A stretch of DNA of 64,000 nucleotides, taken from contig NZ_FUZU01000001.1 in assembly GCF_900167975.1 (NCBI RefSeq), positions 592,580 through 656,579 of the forward strand, read 5' to 3'. The notes under the pieces were generated by a model, which was not told where the DNA came from, searched no databases, and was given only the letters and a program-made list of their open reading frames with translations. Position 1 is the first letter of the stretch; each line of letters opens with the position of its first letter. Below are positions 1 through 8,042 of this stretch, piece by piece. The position numbers were made by a program, and so were the translations under genes. This stretch comes from Ohtaekwangia koreensis. Lineage in GTDB: Bacteria > Bacteroidota > Bacteroidia > Cytophagales > Cyclobacteriaceae.

Positions 1-1
1 A

Positions 2-157
2 CAAGATATGAGTGGCTATACTGTACTGCAGGATCTGCAACAGGATGTATCTGCGATCACACTTGATTTCGCAACGAAAAGAATTCCTTCCGGCATATAT
101 GTTATCACAGTAAATGCTGATGGTAAAGTTCTGAAGCAGCGCCTTGTGAAGAACTAA
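2..157 (+). CDS. C-terminal end of a T9SS-sorted secreted protein (partial)
   Basis: The reading frame enters from the left edge and ends with TAA at 155-157, giving 51 visible residues. The tail has the pattern of a type A C-terminal sorting domain of the Bacteroidota type IX secretion system: a short beta strand, then P-S-G-I-Y-V-I and the basic ending K-Q-R-L-V-K-N. In this family the domain directs export across the outer membrane and is removed at the surface. Nothing of the functional part of the protein lies in the window, so its role cannot be stated. A strong terminator follows directly. Confidence 0.8.
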   Translation, partial: QDMSGYTVLQDLQQDVSAITLDFATKRIPSGIYVITVNADGKVLKQRLVKN

Positions 158-184
158 TAGCTGATTACTCTCTGATTAAGCAAG

Positions 185-217
185 AAGGCTTGCCCCTGGA
201 AAGGGGCAAGCCTTTTT
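185..217 (+). terminator. Rho-independent terminator
   Basis: A perfect 12-bp stem (arms 186-197 and 202-213) closes a GGAA loop and is followed by a run of T. It lies 28 bases after the stop of the T9SS protein and isolates it from the convergent AraC gene. Confidence 0.9.
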
Positions 218-331
218 GTTGATATAACTTAAAGAATGATGGAGAATGAAATGTGAGGATATAACGTTCAAAGCATGATCGTCTTTTAAATTTATAGCTA
301 TACTTTCCTGGAGAATACTTAACAACCAAGA

Positions 332-1144
332 TCAACCCTTCCCGGCAAGAATAACCGTAGAGTCTTTCATGTCGAAGGCAGAAGGAGAGAGGCCTGTAAA
401 GAATTTGAAATCTCTTACGAAGTGAGACTGATCGAAGTATCCCGAACGATACGCGATGGATGTAAGTGATTCTTCTTTATTGGACGTGAGTATAAGACTC
501 TTCTGAAAGCGATTTATTTTATAGTATAGCTTGGGGGAGAGGCCGGTATAGTGTAGAAATAATTTTTGAAGGTAGCGAGAGCTTATTCCATACCGGAAGG
601 CAACATCCTCTATGGTGTCACAAAAGTCTTCGCTTTTCATCTCTGCAATCACATTGTTGACTACCTGGAATATTGTGTTCTTCTTTTGAAAAGCAGGAAG
701 CTTTTTTAATAAAAATGATTCAAGCAGTGCAAGTTGCTGGCTGAGATGTGGCGCGTTTAATAATTGTTCGTGAAGCTGCTTTACTTCTGCGCCACCCAAT
801 GCAGTAAAGTCCGTAACCTGGTCGTTAAAAATATCGATGCGATCGTTTAGCACCAGCGATGCAGTGTGTGGATAAAAGCGAATTCCAAGCATCTTGTTTT
901 TCCCAAGCGACTTAAAATTCAGCGGATTGATAATCTGGCCCCAGAGCTCTACCCGTGGCGTTGTATCAAAACTATTTTCACGTCCGGTTTGAAAGGAGCC
1001 AGTGCCCAGGTTGAACATGATCTCCATGTTCCCGGTAGCACAAGCTTTGTCTTCGAACACTATATCTGTATCGTATTCACACACGTAAAAGCATTTTACA
1101 AATGCTCTTAAATTCTCGCTTGGTGTATATTCCTGATACGTCAT
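332..1144 (-). CDS. AraC-family transcriptional regulator
   Basis: The 270-residue product has an N-terminal beta-rich sensing domain of the DUF6597 type (roughly residues 1-130) and a C-terminal AraC DNA-binding domain with two helix-turn-helix units (roughly 170-255). The second unit ends with the family signature G-Y-F-D-Q-S-H-F-x-R-x-F-K-x-x-x-G-x-S-P. ATG start at 1144. It is a single minus-strand gene, converging on the terminator at 185-217. Its effector and targets cannot be read from the sequence. A second AraC gene lies 93 bp upstream, but its domain layout differs, so the two are not a simple duplication. Confidence 0.88.
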   Translation of the reverse strand: MTYQEYTPSENLRAFVKCFYVCEYDTDIVFEDKACATGNMEIMFNLGTGSFQTGRENSFDTTPRVELWGQIINPLNFKSLGKNKMLGIRFYPHTASLVLNDRIDIFNDQVTDFTALGGAEVKQLHEQLLNAPHLSQQLALLESFLLKKLPAFQKKNTIFQVVNNVIAEMKSEDFCDTIEDVAFRYGISSRYLQKLFLHYTGLSPKLYYKINRFQKSLILTSNKEESLTSIAYRSGYFDQSHFVRDFKFFTGLSPSAFDMKDSTVILAGKG

Positions 1145-1237
1145 GCCGGTTTTAAAGATAAGAATATAACGCCAAACTTAGCGCAGGCAAATGGCAAAGG
1201 CTTGTACAAATCGGAACACGTGAAAAAATATGCAACA

Positions 1238-2149
1238 TCAATTAAACGACTGCCGATATTCTAAAGGCGACTGACTTGTTTTTCTTTTGAACAGTTTATT
1301 GAAAGATTGTGGGTGCTCGAACCCCAACTGATAAGCGACCTGTGCAACGGATAGGGTACTGGTAGAGAGAACTTCTTTTGCTTTCTCTATGAGTTTATTG
1401 TGAATGTGCTGCTGCGCATTTTGTCCGGTTAACGAACGTAGCATATCACTCAGGTAATGAGGCGATACATTTAATTCTTCCGCTAAATATAGCACGGTAG
1501 GTAATCCTTTTACGGAGGCTGTATCGTTGTTGAAATAATCGTTCAGAAGATCGTCGAGCTTCGTGAGCAGATCGTGGTTCACTGCCTTCCGCGTAATGAA
1601 CTGACGCTTGTAAAAGCGATTGCTATAGTTTAGCAGCAATTCAATTTGAGTAATGATTACATCCTGGCTATATTCATCAATCGATGATTTCAACTCATCG
1701 TCAATGTTGTGAAGTATATTCAGGACGATGACGCGCTCTTTGTCAGATAAATGTAAAGCCTCATGAACATCATACGAAAAGAAGCCAAGGTTCCGGATGC
1801 TTTTCCCCAACGGATAATTCCGGATGAAGTCAGGGTGGAACAGTAAAGTATATCCCAAGTATTCGGTATCATCTGTTATTGCCAGCAATTGATTGGGCGA
1901 AGTAAACACGAGGCCGCCCTCATCGAAATCATAGTAGTGCTGACCGTATCGAATTTTCCCGTTCAACCCTTTTTTATACGACACCTTGTAAAAGTTGAGT
2001 AAAAAAGATGTCGGCAGGTTTTGCTTTTCTACAGAGATAGTGGAATTGTCTACCAGGCTTACCAGCGGATGCAAAGGCTTGGCTAAGCCCAGCACCCGGT
2101 GTAAGTCTGATATAGAATTGAACTTATAAGGATTCTCTTCTTTCTTCAC
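1238..2149 (-). CDS. AraC-family transcriptional regulator next to an SDR gene
   Basis: The product has 303 residues with a GTG start. The N-terminal half resembles a cupin-like effector domain; the C-terminal part (about 219-300) holds two helix-turn-helix units ending in the typical Q-x-F-N-K-L-F-K-R-K-T-x-x-S-P-L-E-Y-R pattern. It follows the short-chain dehydrogenase gene on the same strand with an 18-bp gap, so the two are probably co-transcribed from the promoter region above 2965. A pair of direct repeats at 3021-3057 looks like its operator. AraC plus SDR pairs of this kind are common in Bacteroidota; the metabolite involved is unknown. Confidence 0.88.
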   Translation of the reverse strand: MKKEENPYKFNSISDLHRVLGLAKPLHPLVSLVDNSTISVEKQNLPTSFLLNFYKVSYKKGLNGKIRYGQHYYDFDEGGLVFTSPNQLLAITDDTEYLGYTLLFHPDFIRNYPLGKSIRNLGFFSYDVHEALHLSDKERVIVLNILHNIDDELKSSIDEYSQDVIITQIELLLNYSNRFYKRQFITRKAVNHDLLTKLDDLLNDYFNNDTASVKGLPTVLYLAEELNVSPHYLSDMLRSLTGQNAQQHIHNKLIEKAKEVLSTSTLSVAQVAYQLGFEHPQSFNKLFKRKTSQSPLEYRQSFN

Positions 2150-2167
2150 AGTATAAAGATAATTGAT

Positions 2168-2965
2168 TTAGTCGCCCAGAAACATCTGAGCCATTTGTTT
2201 TCTGAACTTCTCATCGCCAACCTGCAGTCGTTGCGCATAGAGTGTTTTTGCATCCTCACCGGCTACATAGCGCAATATATCTTTTCCATCGGTAGCCGCT
2301 TCATATACCACCTCGGCAATTTGCTCTGCCGTGCTAAAGGTATCTTCATGTATAGCGCCCATTAGTTTAGCAACCCGTTGGTCGTATGCAGGGTGCGATG
2401 GCATTTCGATGGAGCGGTTTAGAAAATCTGTTTTGATACCGCCAGGCGAAACGGTTTTTATACCTATACCAATCTTGTTCAACTCGAACGCCATACTTTC
2501 AGCCCAACCCTCCAATGCCCATTTGGTAGCATGGTATACCGAGCTGAACGGAAATGTAAGCAAGCCACCCATGGAGGTAGTATTGATAAACAAGCCGCTT
2601 TGTTTTTCGCGGAAGTATGGTATAAATGCTTGCGTAACGCGTATAACACCCAGCAGGTTTGTATTGAGCTGCCGTACCAGCTGCTCATCCGATATAGCTT
2701 CGAGCGGACCTATCAATCCATAGCCTGCGTTGTTAAACACAATATCAATGTTACCGGATGCTATAGCCTTTTGCGTGGTGTCTTTGATCTGCTCAAGGTT
2801 CGTGACATCCAGCGGCAACACGGTAACGTTGGCTATACCATTCAATTCTTTTTCGTTTTCTGGTTTACGCATAGTCGCGATTACATTCCAGCCGTGTGAT
2901 GCAAATAATTTTGCTACTGCTTTTCCCAGGCCTGTAGAGGCTCCTGTGATGAAAATTGTTTTCAT
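2168..2965 (-). CDS. Short-chain dehydrogenase/reductase (SDR)
   Basis: A 265-residue classical SDR: the Rossmann cofactor motif T-G-A-S-T-G-L-G is near residue 7, the N-N-A-G-Y-G motif near 80, and the catalytic Y-x3-K (Y-H-A-T-K) near 150. The ATG at 2965 was chosen because the cofactor motif then starts at residue 7 as usual; a longer in-frame start reaches only into promoter sequence. It should act as an NAD(P)-dependent oxidoreductase in the cytoplasm, substrate unknown. It is first of a two-gene unit with the AraC regulator downstream. Confidence 0.88.
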   Translation of the reverse strand: MKTIFITGASTGLGKAVAKLFASHGWNVIATMRKPENEKELNGIANVTVLPLDVTNLEQIKDTTQKAIASGNIDIVFNNAGYGLIGPLEAISDEQLVRQLNTNLLGVIRVTQAFIPYFREKQSGLFINTTSMGGLLTFPFSSVYHATKWALEGWAESMAFELNKIGIGIKTVSPGGIKTDFLNRSIEMPSHPAYDQRVAKLMGAIHEDTFSTAEQIAEVVYEAATDGKDILRYVAGEDAKTLYAQRLQVGDEKFRKQMAQMFLGD

Positions 2966-3020
2966 GATTGTTTTAATTAAACTTTTATACAACAAAAGTC
3001 GAAGTACCCCGGCCAAATGG

Positions 3021-3057
3021 TGTAGCCAAAATGGAGTTTGTTGTAGCTCAAATGGAG
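3021..3057. promoter_or_regulatory. Candidate AraC operator (two direct half-sites)
   Basis: Two 16-base direct repeats, 3021-3036 (TGTAGCCAAAATGGAG) and 3042-3057 (TGTAGCTCAAATGGAG), match at 14 of 16 positions and start exactly 21 bp apart, two helical turns. AraC-family activators typically bind direct half-sites with this phasing. The pair sits 56 bp above the SDR start and 54 bp before the divergent gene at 3112. Assignment to the nearby regulator is inference. Confidence 0.55.
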
Positions 3058-3111
3058 CGGAGATGAAGTTTATATTTTGCTATCGGGAAATACTATATTT
3101 GGTAAGACCTG

Positions 3112-4089
3112 ATGAGACTATACGGAATCATATTGCTTTATTTTCTATCGCTGCCTGCCTGGGCGCAGTTTGATAAAGATTTTTTGGGACTATCAGCTGA
3201 AGAAAATTTGATCCTTAAAAGTATCACTGCCTATGATGTTGTGAAAACTGACACAACAGGCCGGCTTACTCAAATCTGGCTGGAAATTGATTCGCAATTA
3301 TGCTCTTTGAGCGAGAGGATGTCGGCACAAAAGCTTTTGGCGCTAACGTATCATGATAAACCCATAATAAGATGTCGTGCGTTTCATGTGTTGGTTGATG
3401 AATATGAAGGAGACGCTCTTTCTATTATTCAAGAACATATGCAGGATACCGCGGTGGTCCATTCTTTTCCCGGGAGTTGTTTGCCTATGAAGGCGTATGT
3501 AGGCGATTATTTTGTAGAGGTATATCGAAGGAAATGCTTTTTCGCTCGTGACTCTATACAAAGGGGCAAGCTTGATAGCATTGTTATATTTGCCCCAAAT
3601 AAATTAAGCGCACGACATTTCGCTATGTACCGTGCTGCAAATGCCGGAAAGTTTTACAATAAGATAAGGGAAATTGTGATGGAAGCTGAGGTTTCGGGGC
3701 AAGGTATTATTACCCTTGCCAAGTTTCGCAGGGAGCAGGATATAGATTTGATTATGAATTGGAAAAGCTCTGATCATCTTCACCGTGACAGAAACGCTAG
3801 TTGTACTTTTTTTGCTATTGCAGAATTTCCGCATCCTGCTTTCTCTCCGTTCCTTCAACAGTATATTAAAAAGGCTATACTTGCAAAACCAGATGTATCG
3901 TGCCACTTGTTGTATTTTGCTATCGCTAACTATAACAATAAGACTTCGCACGATCTTCTGTCACTTCCGTTTCAAATCGCAGATAAAAGCATACGGACCG
4001 AACATCTAGAAAAGCTATCAGAAGCTTTAAAGATGAATTCTAATCCGATCTATAATGATCTCCGATCTCGGTTGAAGGGGTATAAGTAA
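3112..4089 (+). CDS. Secreted protein of unknown function
   Basis: The 325-residue product starts with a clear signal peptide (about residues 1-19, ending P-A-W-A-Q), so it is exported to the periplasm or beyond. The remainder shows no motif I recognise; it is mixed alpha/beta in character with scattered cysteines (near residues 63, 76 and 124) and no lipobox. The start codon is only about 10 bases after TATATTTG at 3094-3101, which matches the Bacteroidota -7 promoter consensus TAnnTTTG, so the mRNA leader may be very short. It is divergent from the SDR gene and followed by REP repeats. Confidence 0.65.
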   Translation: MRLYGIILLYFLSLPAWAQFDKDFLGLSAEENLILKSITAYDVVKTDTTGRLTQIWLEIDSQLCSLSERMSAQKLLALTYHDKPIIRCRAFHVLVDEYEGDALSIIQEHMQDTAVVHSFPGSCLPMKAYVGDYFVEVYRRKCFFARDSIQRGKLDSIVIFAPNKLSARHFAMYRAANAGKFYNKIREIVMEAEVSGQGIITLAKFRREQDIDLIMNWKSSDHLHRDRNASCTFFAIAEFPHPAFSPFLQQYIKKAILAKPDVSCHLLYFAIANYNNKTSHDLLSLPFQIADKSIRTEHLEKLSEALKMNSNPIYNDLRSRLKGYK

Positions 4090-4180
4090 TATGGCAGTAT
4101 TACGGCTTGATAGAGTTCGCTATAATTTCACCCTTTTGATTTATACTATAGTTGCTGCTTTTGATATCAATCTTGAACCC

Positions 4181-4212
4181 CATCAGAGTCACCGGTCTCC
4201 GGGACTCTGATG
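4181..4212 (+). repeat. REP-like hairpin, copy 1 (forward)
   Basis: Arms CATCAGAGTC and GACTCTGATG enclose an inner CCGG-TCT-CCGG stem with one bulged A: a 14-bp imperfect hairpin. An exact copy is at 7788-7819 and an exact inverted copy at 5038-5069. Confidence 0.93.
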
Positions 4213-4329
4213 CTCTGAGACGCAATCAACGAATGGAAAATATAGTTTAACTATTCTCGCCTTGCCTTCTTCTACTTACGCCCATTGCCGTGATGACGTT
4301 GGATTTTACAACGACTATATATTAATCCC
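4213..4329 (-). pseudogene. Decayed copy of the nuclease gene 3' end within the REP unit
   Basis: This spacer is homologous to the 3' end of the nuclease gene at 11626-12108 plus its 33-bp 3' flank (GAGACGCAATCAACGAATGG is shared). Read on the minus strand it keeps the N-P-T and Q-W codons of the nuclease tail, but one extra base breaks the frame and an in-frame TAG follows. Homology stops at a TATAT junction that is the same in the other copies. Confidence 0.8.
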
Positions 4330-4361
4330 CATCAGAGTCACCGGCTTCCGGAACTCTGATG
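4330..4361 (+). repeat. REP-like hairpin, copy 2 (forward), just 3' of the RAYT gene
   Basis: Same arms as copy 1 with loop CTT and one substitution (G to A) in the right arm base. It ends 28 bp beyond the stop codon of the transposase gene and is followed by the conserved flank (CGAGACGGAACCGCCGAATG), so it may also act as the gene's 3' hairpin. Confidence 0.92.
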
Positions 4362-4389
4362 CTCCGAGACGGAACCGCCGAATGGAAAC

Positions 4390-4953
4390 CTAACCGTTAA
4401 CCGACTTATAATGACAAATCGCTATATCTCCAACCTCACCTAACTCATAGTACCGCGCACTGGAGTGTTGATACTCTGTAAAGTCATTTGCCAGATTCCA
4501 TTTATTGCGAACAGGATTATGATGTATATATTCCAATTTTTGTTCGATCATCTTTTCATCATAACATTTACGCGCATCAAAAGATAATTTGAATACCTGA
4601 TGGTTCTTGCCCTTCAACTGCTCTGCACGTTCAACGCCTTTAGCCAGTATTTCCAACATAGCAGTTTTGCCTTGTTTCTTCAACCCACTTACGATAGAGT
4701 ATGCCATAAACCGTTTGCCATTGCCTATAATTTTACTTAGCGATGTACCACTATGAGTAGGAAAAAGTAAAACATGAAAGTGATTGGGCATGATAACGTA
4801 ACCTAGCAGTAAGCAGCCATCGTGCTTCAAATTATTAAACCATCTATAAACACTGGCGTACGCATCAGCTTCTTCGAATAAAGGCAGCCAATTATAACAA
4901 GTAACGGTACAGAAATATACTTCATGTAATTCTGTTTGTAGCGTGTGTAACAT
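4390..4953 (-). CDS. REP-associated tyrosine transposase (RAYT, Y1_Tnp family)
   Basis: A 187-residue IS200-like single-strand DNA transposase. The metal-binding histidine pair is in M-P-N-H-F-H-V-L-L (His58 and His60); the conserved helix E-Y-I-H-H-N-P-V-R (141-149) holds the probable catalytic Tyr142. Length and the Y-I-x-x-N-P-V-R helix are typical of RAYTs rather than of IS200 transposases (about 150 residues). It is flanked by REP hairpins: two in forward orientation beyond its 3' end and two in inverted orientation beyond its 5' end, the layout of known REP-RAYT units. Known RAYTs bind and cleave their cognate REP as single-stranded DNA; that it acts on this hairpin is inference. The gene looks intact. 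Confidence 0.9.
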   Translation of the reverse strand: MLHTLQTELHEVYFCTVTCYNWLPLFEEADAYASVYRWFNNLKHDGCLLLGYVIMPNHFHVLLFPTHSGTSLSKIIGNGKRFMAYSIVSGLKKQGKTAMLEILAKGVERAEQLKGKNHQVFKLSFDARKCYDEKMIEQKLEYIHHNPVRNKWNLANDFTEYQHSSARYYELGEVGDIAICHYKSVNG

Positions 4954-5037
4954 TTTGATAACGGTATAGATTTGTAAAATAGAGGGTTTAAACTGCTAAT
5001 ACAAATTGAACCGGTGAAATTTTGTAAGGCTCGTATA

Positions 5038-5069
5038 CATCAGAGTCCCGGAGACCGGTGACTCTGATG
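5038..5069 (-). repeat. REP-like hairpin, copy 3 (inverted), 5' side of the RAYT gene
   Basis: Exact reverse complement of copy 1. It is followed by GGGGTGGTAA, a flank also seen (GGGGCGGTAA) after the inverted copy at 8612-8644. Confidence 0.93.
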
Positions 5070-5085
5070 GGGTGGTAAGAATCCC

Positions 5086-5128
5086 CGTCAGAGTTACCAG
5101 CTTCCGCCGGAGACCGATGACTCTGATA
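5086..5128. repeat. REP-like hairpin, copy 4 (degenerate, chimeric)
   Basis: The left part (GTCAGAGTTACCAGCTTCCG) resembles the left half of a forward copy, while the right part (CCGGAGACCGATGACTCTGA) resembles the right half of an inverted copy. This suggests fusion of two halves by deletion or strand switching. The outer arms can still pair with mismatches. Confidence 0.75.
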
Positions 5129-5276
5129 GGCTGTAGTGTATAGCATGCTTATTTCCGATAGCGAACAAATTTATACGAATTCGAACGTACTCAGGGAAGA
5201 AATCTGGGTTTCAACCGCGTCTTACTGGTGGCGCAATAATTGCAAAGGACGGATGACCACCGCTTAATCTTCGTCT

Positions 5277-7676
5277 ATGTTCAGAAATTATATCACAGCC
5301 GCACTGCGGAATTTATTAAGAGAGAGAACCAGTACTCTCCTTAACATCGCGGGTTTAACCCTTGGTATAGCTGGAAGCATTATTCTTTTTCTTATTGTTC
5401 GAAACGGAAATTCGTATGATCACTACCACTCGAAGTTCGACCGCATTTATCGTATAGTAACGGAATCGAAAGGAAACAACGGTGATACTTTTACGCAAGG
5501 TGTTCCACCTATATTGTCCGATGCTTTCCGGAACGACTTCCCTGAAGCTGAAGAAGTGGCTTTCACATCTTATAGAAGAGGCAGCATGGTGAGCGTAGTG
5601 CAGCGTAATGGACAATTAAAAAAATATGAAGAACCAACAGGTGTTGTGTTCACACAATCTTCATTTTTTAGAATCTTCGATCGGTCTATACTAATCGGTT
5701 CAAGCGACAAAGGGTTGGATGAACCGAATAATGCAATTATTTCCAGACGATGGGCCATTAAATATTTCGGCAAGGAAGATGTAGTTGGTGAGATCCTCAG
5801 GTATGACAACAATGATTTTAAAATTTCTGCGGTAATGGAAGATTTTCCTCCCACTACAGACTTCCCTTTTGAACTCATGCTCTCTTATACCACTATTGAA
5901 AAGTCAATGGAGAAAGGCGGATGGGGCGGTATCTCAGATTCAGATAACTGTTACTTTCTGTTAAAAGAGGGTGAACTTATCGACAAGGTTGATCAACGAA
6001 TGTCGGCCTTCGCAAAAAAATATATAGGTATAGGAGATAATGGCAGTGCGGGCTCAAATTTTTTAATTCAACCCCTCGCCGAAATACATTTCGATATGAG
6101 GTTCGGCAACTATAACAAGAGGATGCCTCAAGCAGCAAGCATTGCCTTCACGGTCATAGGTATATTTCTTCTGATTACAGCCTGTATTAATTTTATCAAC
6201 CTTACTACAGCGGAAGTAATCAAGCGAACCAAAGAAGTCGGTATACGCAAGGCGCTGGGAAGCTCACGCGCAGAGTTGATTATAAAATATCTGCTCGAAA
6301 CATCGCTCGTTACTATAGCGGCAGTGTTTCTCGCTATCTCAATTGCTCAACTGGCGCTTGGATTTCTGAATCCGTTTCTTGAGCTGTCACTTTCGCTCGA
6401 CGTTGTTACAGACATCACACTTTGGGGATTTCTAATTTTTATTACTGTTATAGTTTCATTGTTGTCAGGATTGTACCCGGCCATTGCAGTATCATCCCTT
6501 AGGCCTGTGATGGCGTTGAAAAATCAAGTCAGCGGCACACCTTTATCTGGTACAAATTTTCGCAAAGGACTCGTGGTATTGCAATTTTTCATTTCGCAGT
6601 TCTTCATTATCAGCACCATCGTAATTGCAGAACAAATGAATTTCATACTGAGTCAGGATATAGGGTTTAATAAGGACGCGATCATAACAGTTCCCATTCC
6701 GGTCGCAGACGGCAGCAATGACCCAGGTAAAATGCGTGCGTTAAAAAATGAGATCCTTGCATTGCCTGGTGTTGAAAAGGCTACATTGAATGCTACACCT
6801 CCAAGCGCTAATAGTGTAACCGGCACAGATTTCAAAATCGTAGGTAATGAAGAAGATTTCAAGACTCAGATTAAACAGATAGACGGTGACTATTTGGAAG
6901 TTTTTGGCGTAGAGGTTATCGCAGGCCAGGGCCTTTTGGATTCCGACACAATCAACGGGCTTATGGTAAATGAGAGATTAGCAAAAATTGCTGGCTTTGA
7001 TAACATTGATGAAATTGTCGGAAAGGAGATAGAGCTTTCCGGACAGCATCTTACGGTGAAAGGTGTAGTAAAAGATTTTAATACAACAAGCCTGGAAAAA
7101 CCGATCGAGCCGGTTATTCTATTTACAAACATCAATGATTTTCGGAAACTCTCTATCAAATTAAAACCAACGGATATTGAAGAAACGCTCCTTGCTATAC
7201 AGGCGAAGTGGTCACAAATATACCCGGAGTATATATTCAGTTACAATTTTCTTGACGAACAGATTTATAATTTATACCGTGGAGAACGAAAGATGTCGAC
7301 ACTACTGACTATTTTTTCATTCATCGCAGTCTTCATTGGGTGTCTGGGATTATTCGGACTAGTAACTTTTATGGCCAATCGTAAAACAAAAGAGATCGGT
7401 CTCAGAAAAGTGCTGGGTGCGTCAGTGCAAAGTATTATGCTGTTATTCTCAAAGGAATTTGTAAAACTGTTGCTGATCGCATTTCTCATCGCTGCACCAG
7501 CAGCAGGCTTCATGATGCACACAGTTCTTCAGGAATTTGCATATCGCATTCAACTGGGTCCTGTGGTTTTCCTTACCGGATTGAGTGCTACATTCTTAAT
7601 AGCTTTCCTTACAGTGGGATATAGATCGTTTAAATCTGCCAGTGCAAATCCGGTCGATTCGTTAAGATCGGAGTAG
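5277..7676 (+). CDS. ABC transporter permease, MacB/FtsX type
   Basis: The 799-residue membrane protein has the layout of large Bacteroidota MacB-like permeases: an N-terminal transmembrane helix near residues 21-42, a periplasmic MacB_PCD domain (about 50-270), an FtsX domain with three helices (about 285-415), a second N-terminal-like helix (about 430-450), a second periplasmic domain (about 460-670) and a final FtsX domain (about 675-795). The K-E-V/I-G-x-R-K-x-L-G-A/S sequence before each FtsX core is typical and occurs twice. The ATPase partner is not in the window, so the substrate (peptide, lipid or lipoprotein) is unknown. It is a single plus-strand gene between REP blocks. Confidence 0.88.
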   Translation: MFRNYITAALRNLLRERTSTLLNIAGLTLGIAGSIILFLIVRNGNSYDHYHSKFDRIYRIVTESKGNNGDTFTQGVPPILSDAFRNDFPEAEEVAFTSYRRGSMVSVVQRNGQLKKYEEPTGVVFTQSSFFRIFDRSILIGSSDKGLDEPNNAIISRRWAIKYFGKEDVVGEILRYDNNDFKISAVMEDFPPTTDFPFELMLSYTTIEKSMEKGGWGGISDSDNCYFLLKEGELIDKVDQRMSAFAKKYIGIGDNGSAGSNFLIQPLAEIHFDMRFGNYNKRMPQAASIAFTVIGIFLLITACINFINLTTAEVIKRTKEVGIRKALGSSRAELIIKYLLETSLVTIAAVFLAISIAQLALGFLNPFLELSLSLDVVTDITLWGFLIFITVIVSLLSGLYPAIAVSSLRPVMALKNQVSGTPLSGTNFRKGLVVLQFFISQFFIISTIVIAEQMNFILSQDIGFNKDAIITVPIPVADGSNDPGKMRALKNEILALPGVEKATLNATPPSANSVTGTDFKIVGNEEDFKTQIKQIDGDYLEVFGVEVIAGQGLLDSDTINGLMVNERLAKIAGFDNIDEIVGKEIELSGQHLTVKGVVKDFNTTSLEKPIEPVILFTNINDFRKLSIKLKPTDIEETLLAIQAKWSQIYPEYIFSYNFLDEQIYNLYRGERKMSTLLTIFSFIAVFIGCLGLFGLVTFMANRKTKEIGLRKVLGASVQSIMLLFSKEFVKLLLIAFLIAAPAAGFMMHTVLQEFAYRIQLGPVVFLTGLSATFLIAFLTVGYRSFKSASANPVDSLRSE

Positions 7677-7735
7677 TTTAATGTTGGACAAGCCTGGTCT
7701 GTAGCAAAAAGATACAGCCGAATTGATTAAGACGA

Positions 7736-7787
7736 AAGCTTATACCGTTTGCCATGGCGTTGGATCTGCAGCGACTATATATTACCC
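7736..7787 (-). pseudogene. Truncated nuclease-tail fragment (REP unit)
   Basis: The stretch matches the inner half of the nuclease-tail spacer (TTGCCATGGCGTTGGAT then CGACTATATATTACCCC) and abuts the hairpin at 7788, but its own left hairpin is missing. It is a broken copy of the 147-bp unit. Confidence 0.65.
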
Positions 7788-7819
7788 CATCAGAGTCACC
7801 GGTCTCCGGGACTCTGATG
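7788..7819 (+). repeat. REP-like hairpin, copy 5 (forward)
   Basis: Identical to copy 1 over all 32 bases, although the flanking spacer has diverged. Confidence 0.93.
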
Positions 7820-7933
7820 CCTCTGAGACGTAATCAACGAATGGAAATATAGTTTAACTATTCTTGTATACTTTCTTCTGTTTGCACCATTGCCATGGGG
7901 CGTTGGTTTTTTGCAACGACTATATATTAACCC
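7820..7933 (-). pseudogene. Decayed copy of the nuclease gene 3' end within the REP unit
   Basis: Read on the minus strand it preserves W-Q-W-C-K-Q-K-K-x-Y-K-N-S and the stop codon, matching the end of the nuclease (W-Q-W-R-K-Q-K-K-A-S-K-N-S), but a one-base deletion in the proline codons breaks the frame upstream. It is bounded by hairpins at 7788 and 7934. Confidence 0.82.
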
Positions 7934-7957
7934 CATCAGAGGCCGGTGACTCTGATG
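7934..7957 (-). repeat. REP-like hairpin, copy 6 (internally deleted)
   Basis: A 24-base version, CATCAGAG then GCCGG then TGACTCTGATG, that has lost half of the inner stem. The right half matches the inverted orientation, and the GGAGCGGTAA flank fits inverted copies. A further isolated half-arm, ACTCTGATG, follows at 7980-7988. Confidence 0.82.
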
Positions 7958-8042
7958 GGAGCGGTAATCTAATCTGGCTACTCTGATGGAGGATGGATGA
8001 ATAGGAAAAGCAGTAATAGAAATTCGTTGTAGCCGACAGGGA

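Noticed and set aside
5019-5034. TTTGTAAGGCTCG shared with 49456-49475
   Set aside because: A 13-base match between two places is expected by chance in a window of this size and the flanks differ.
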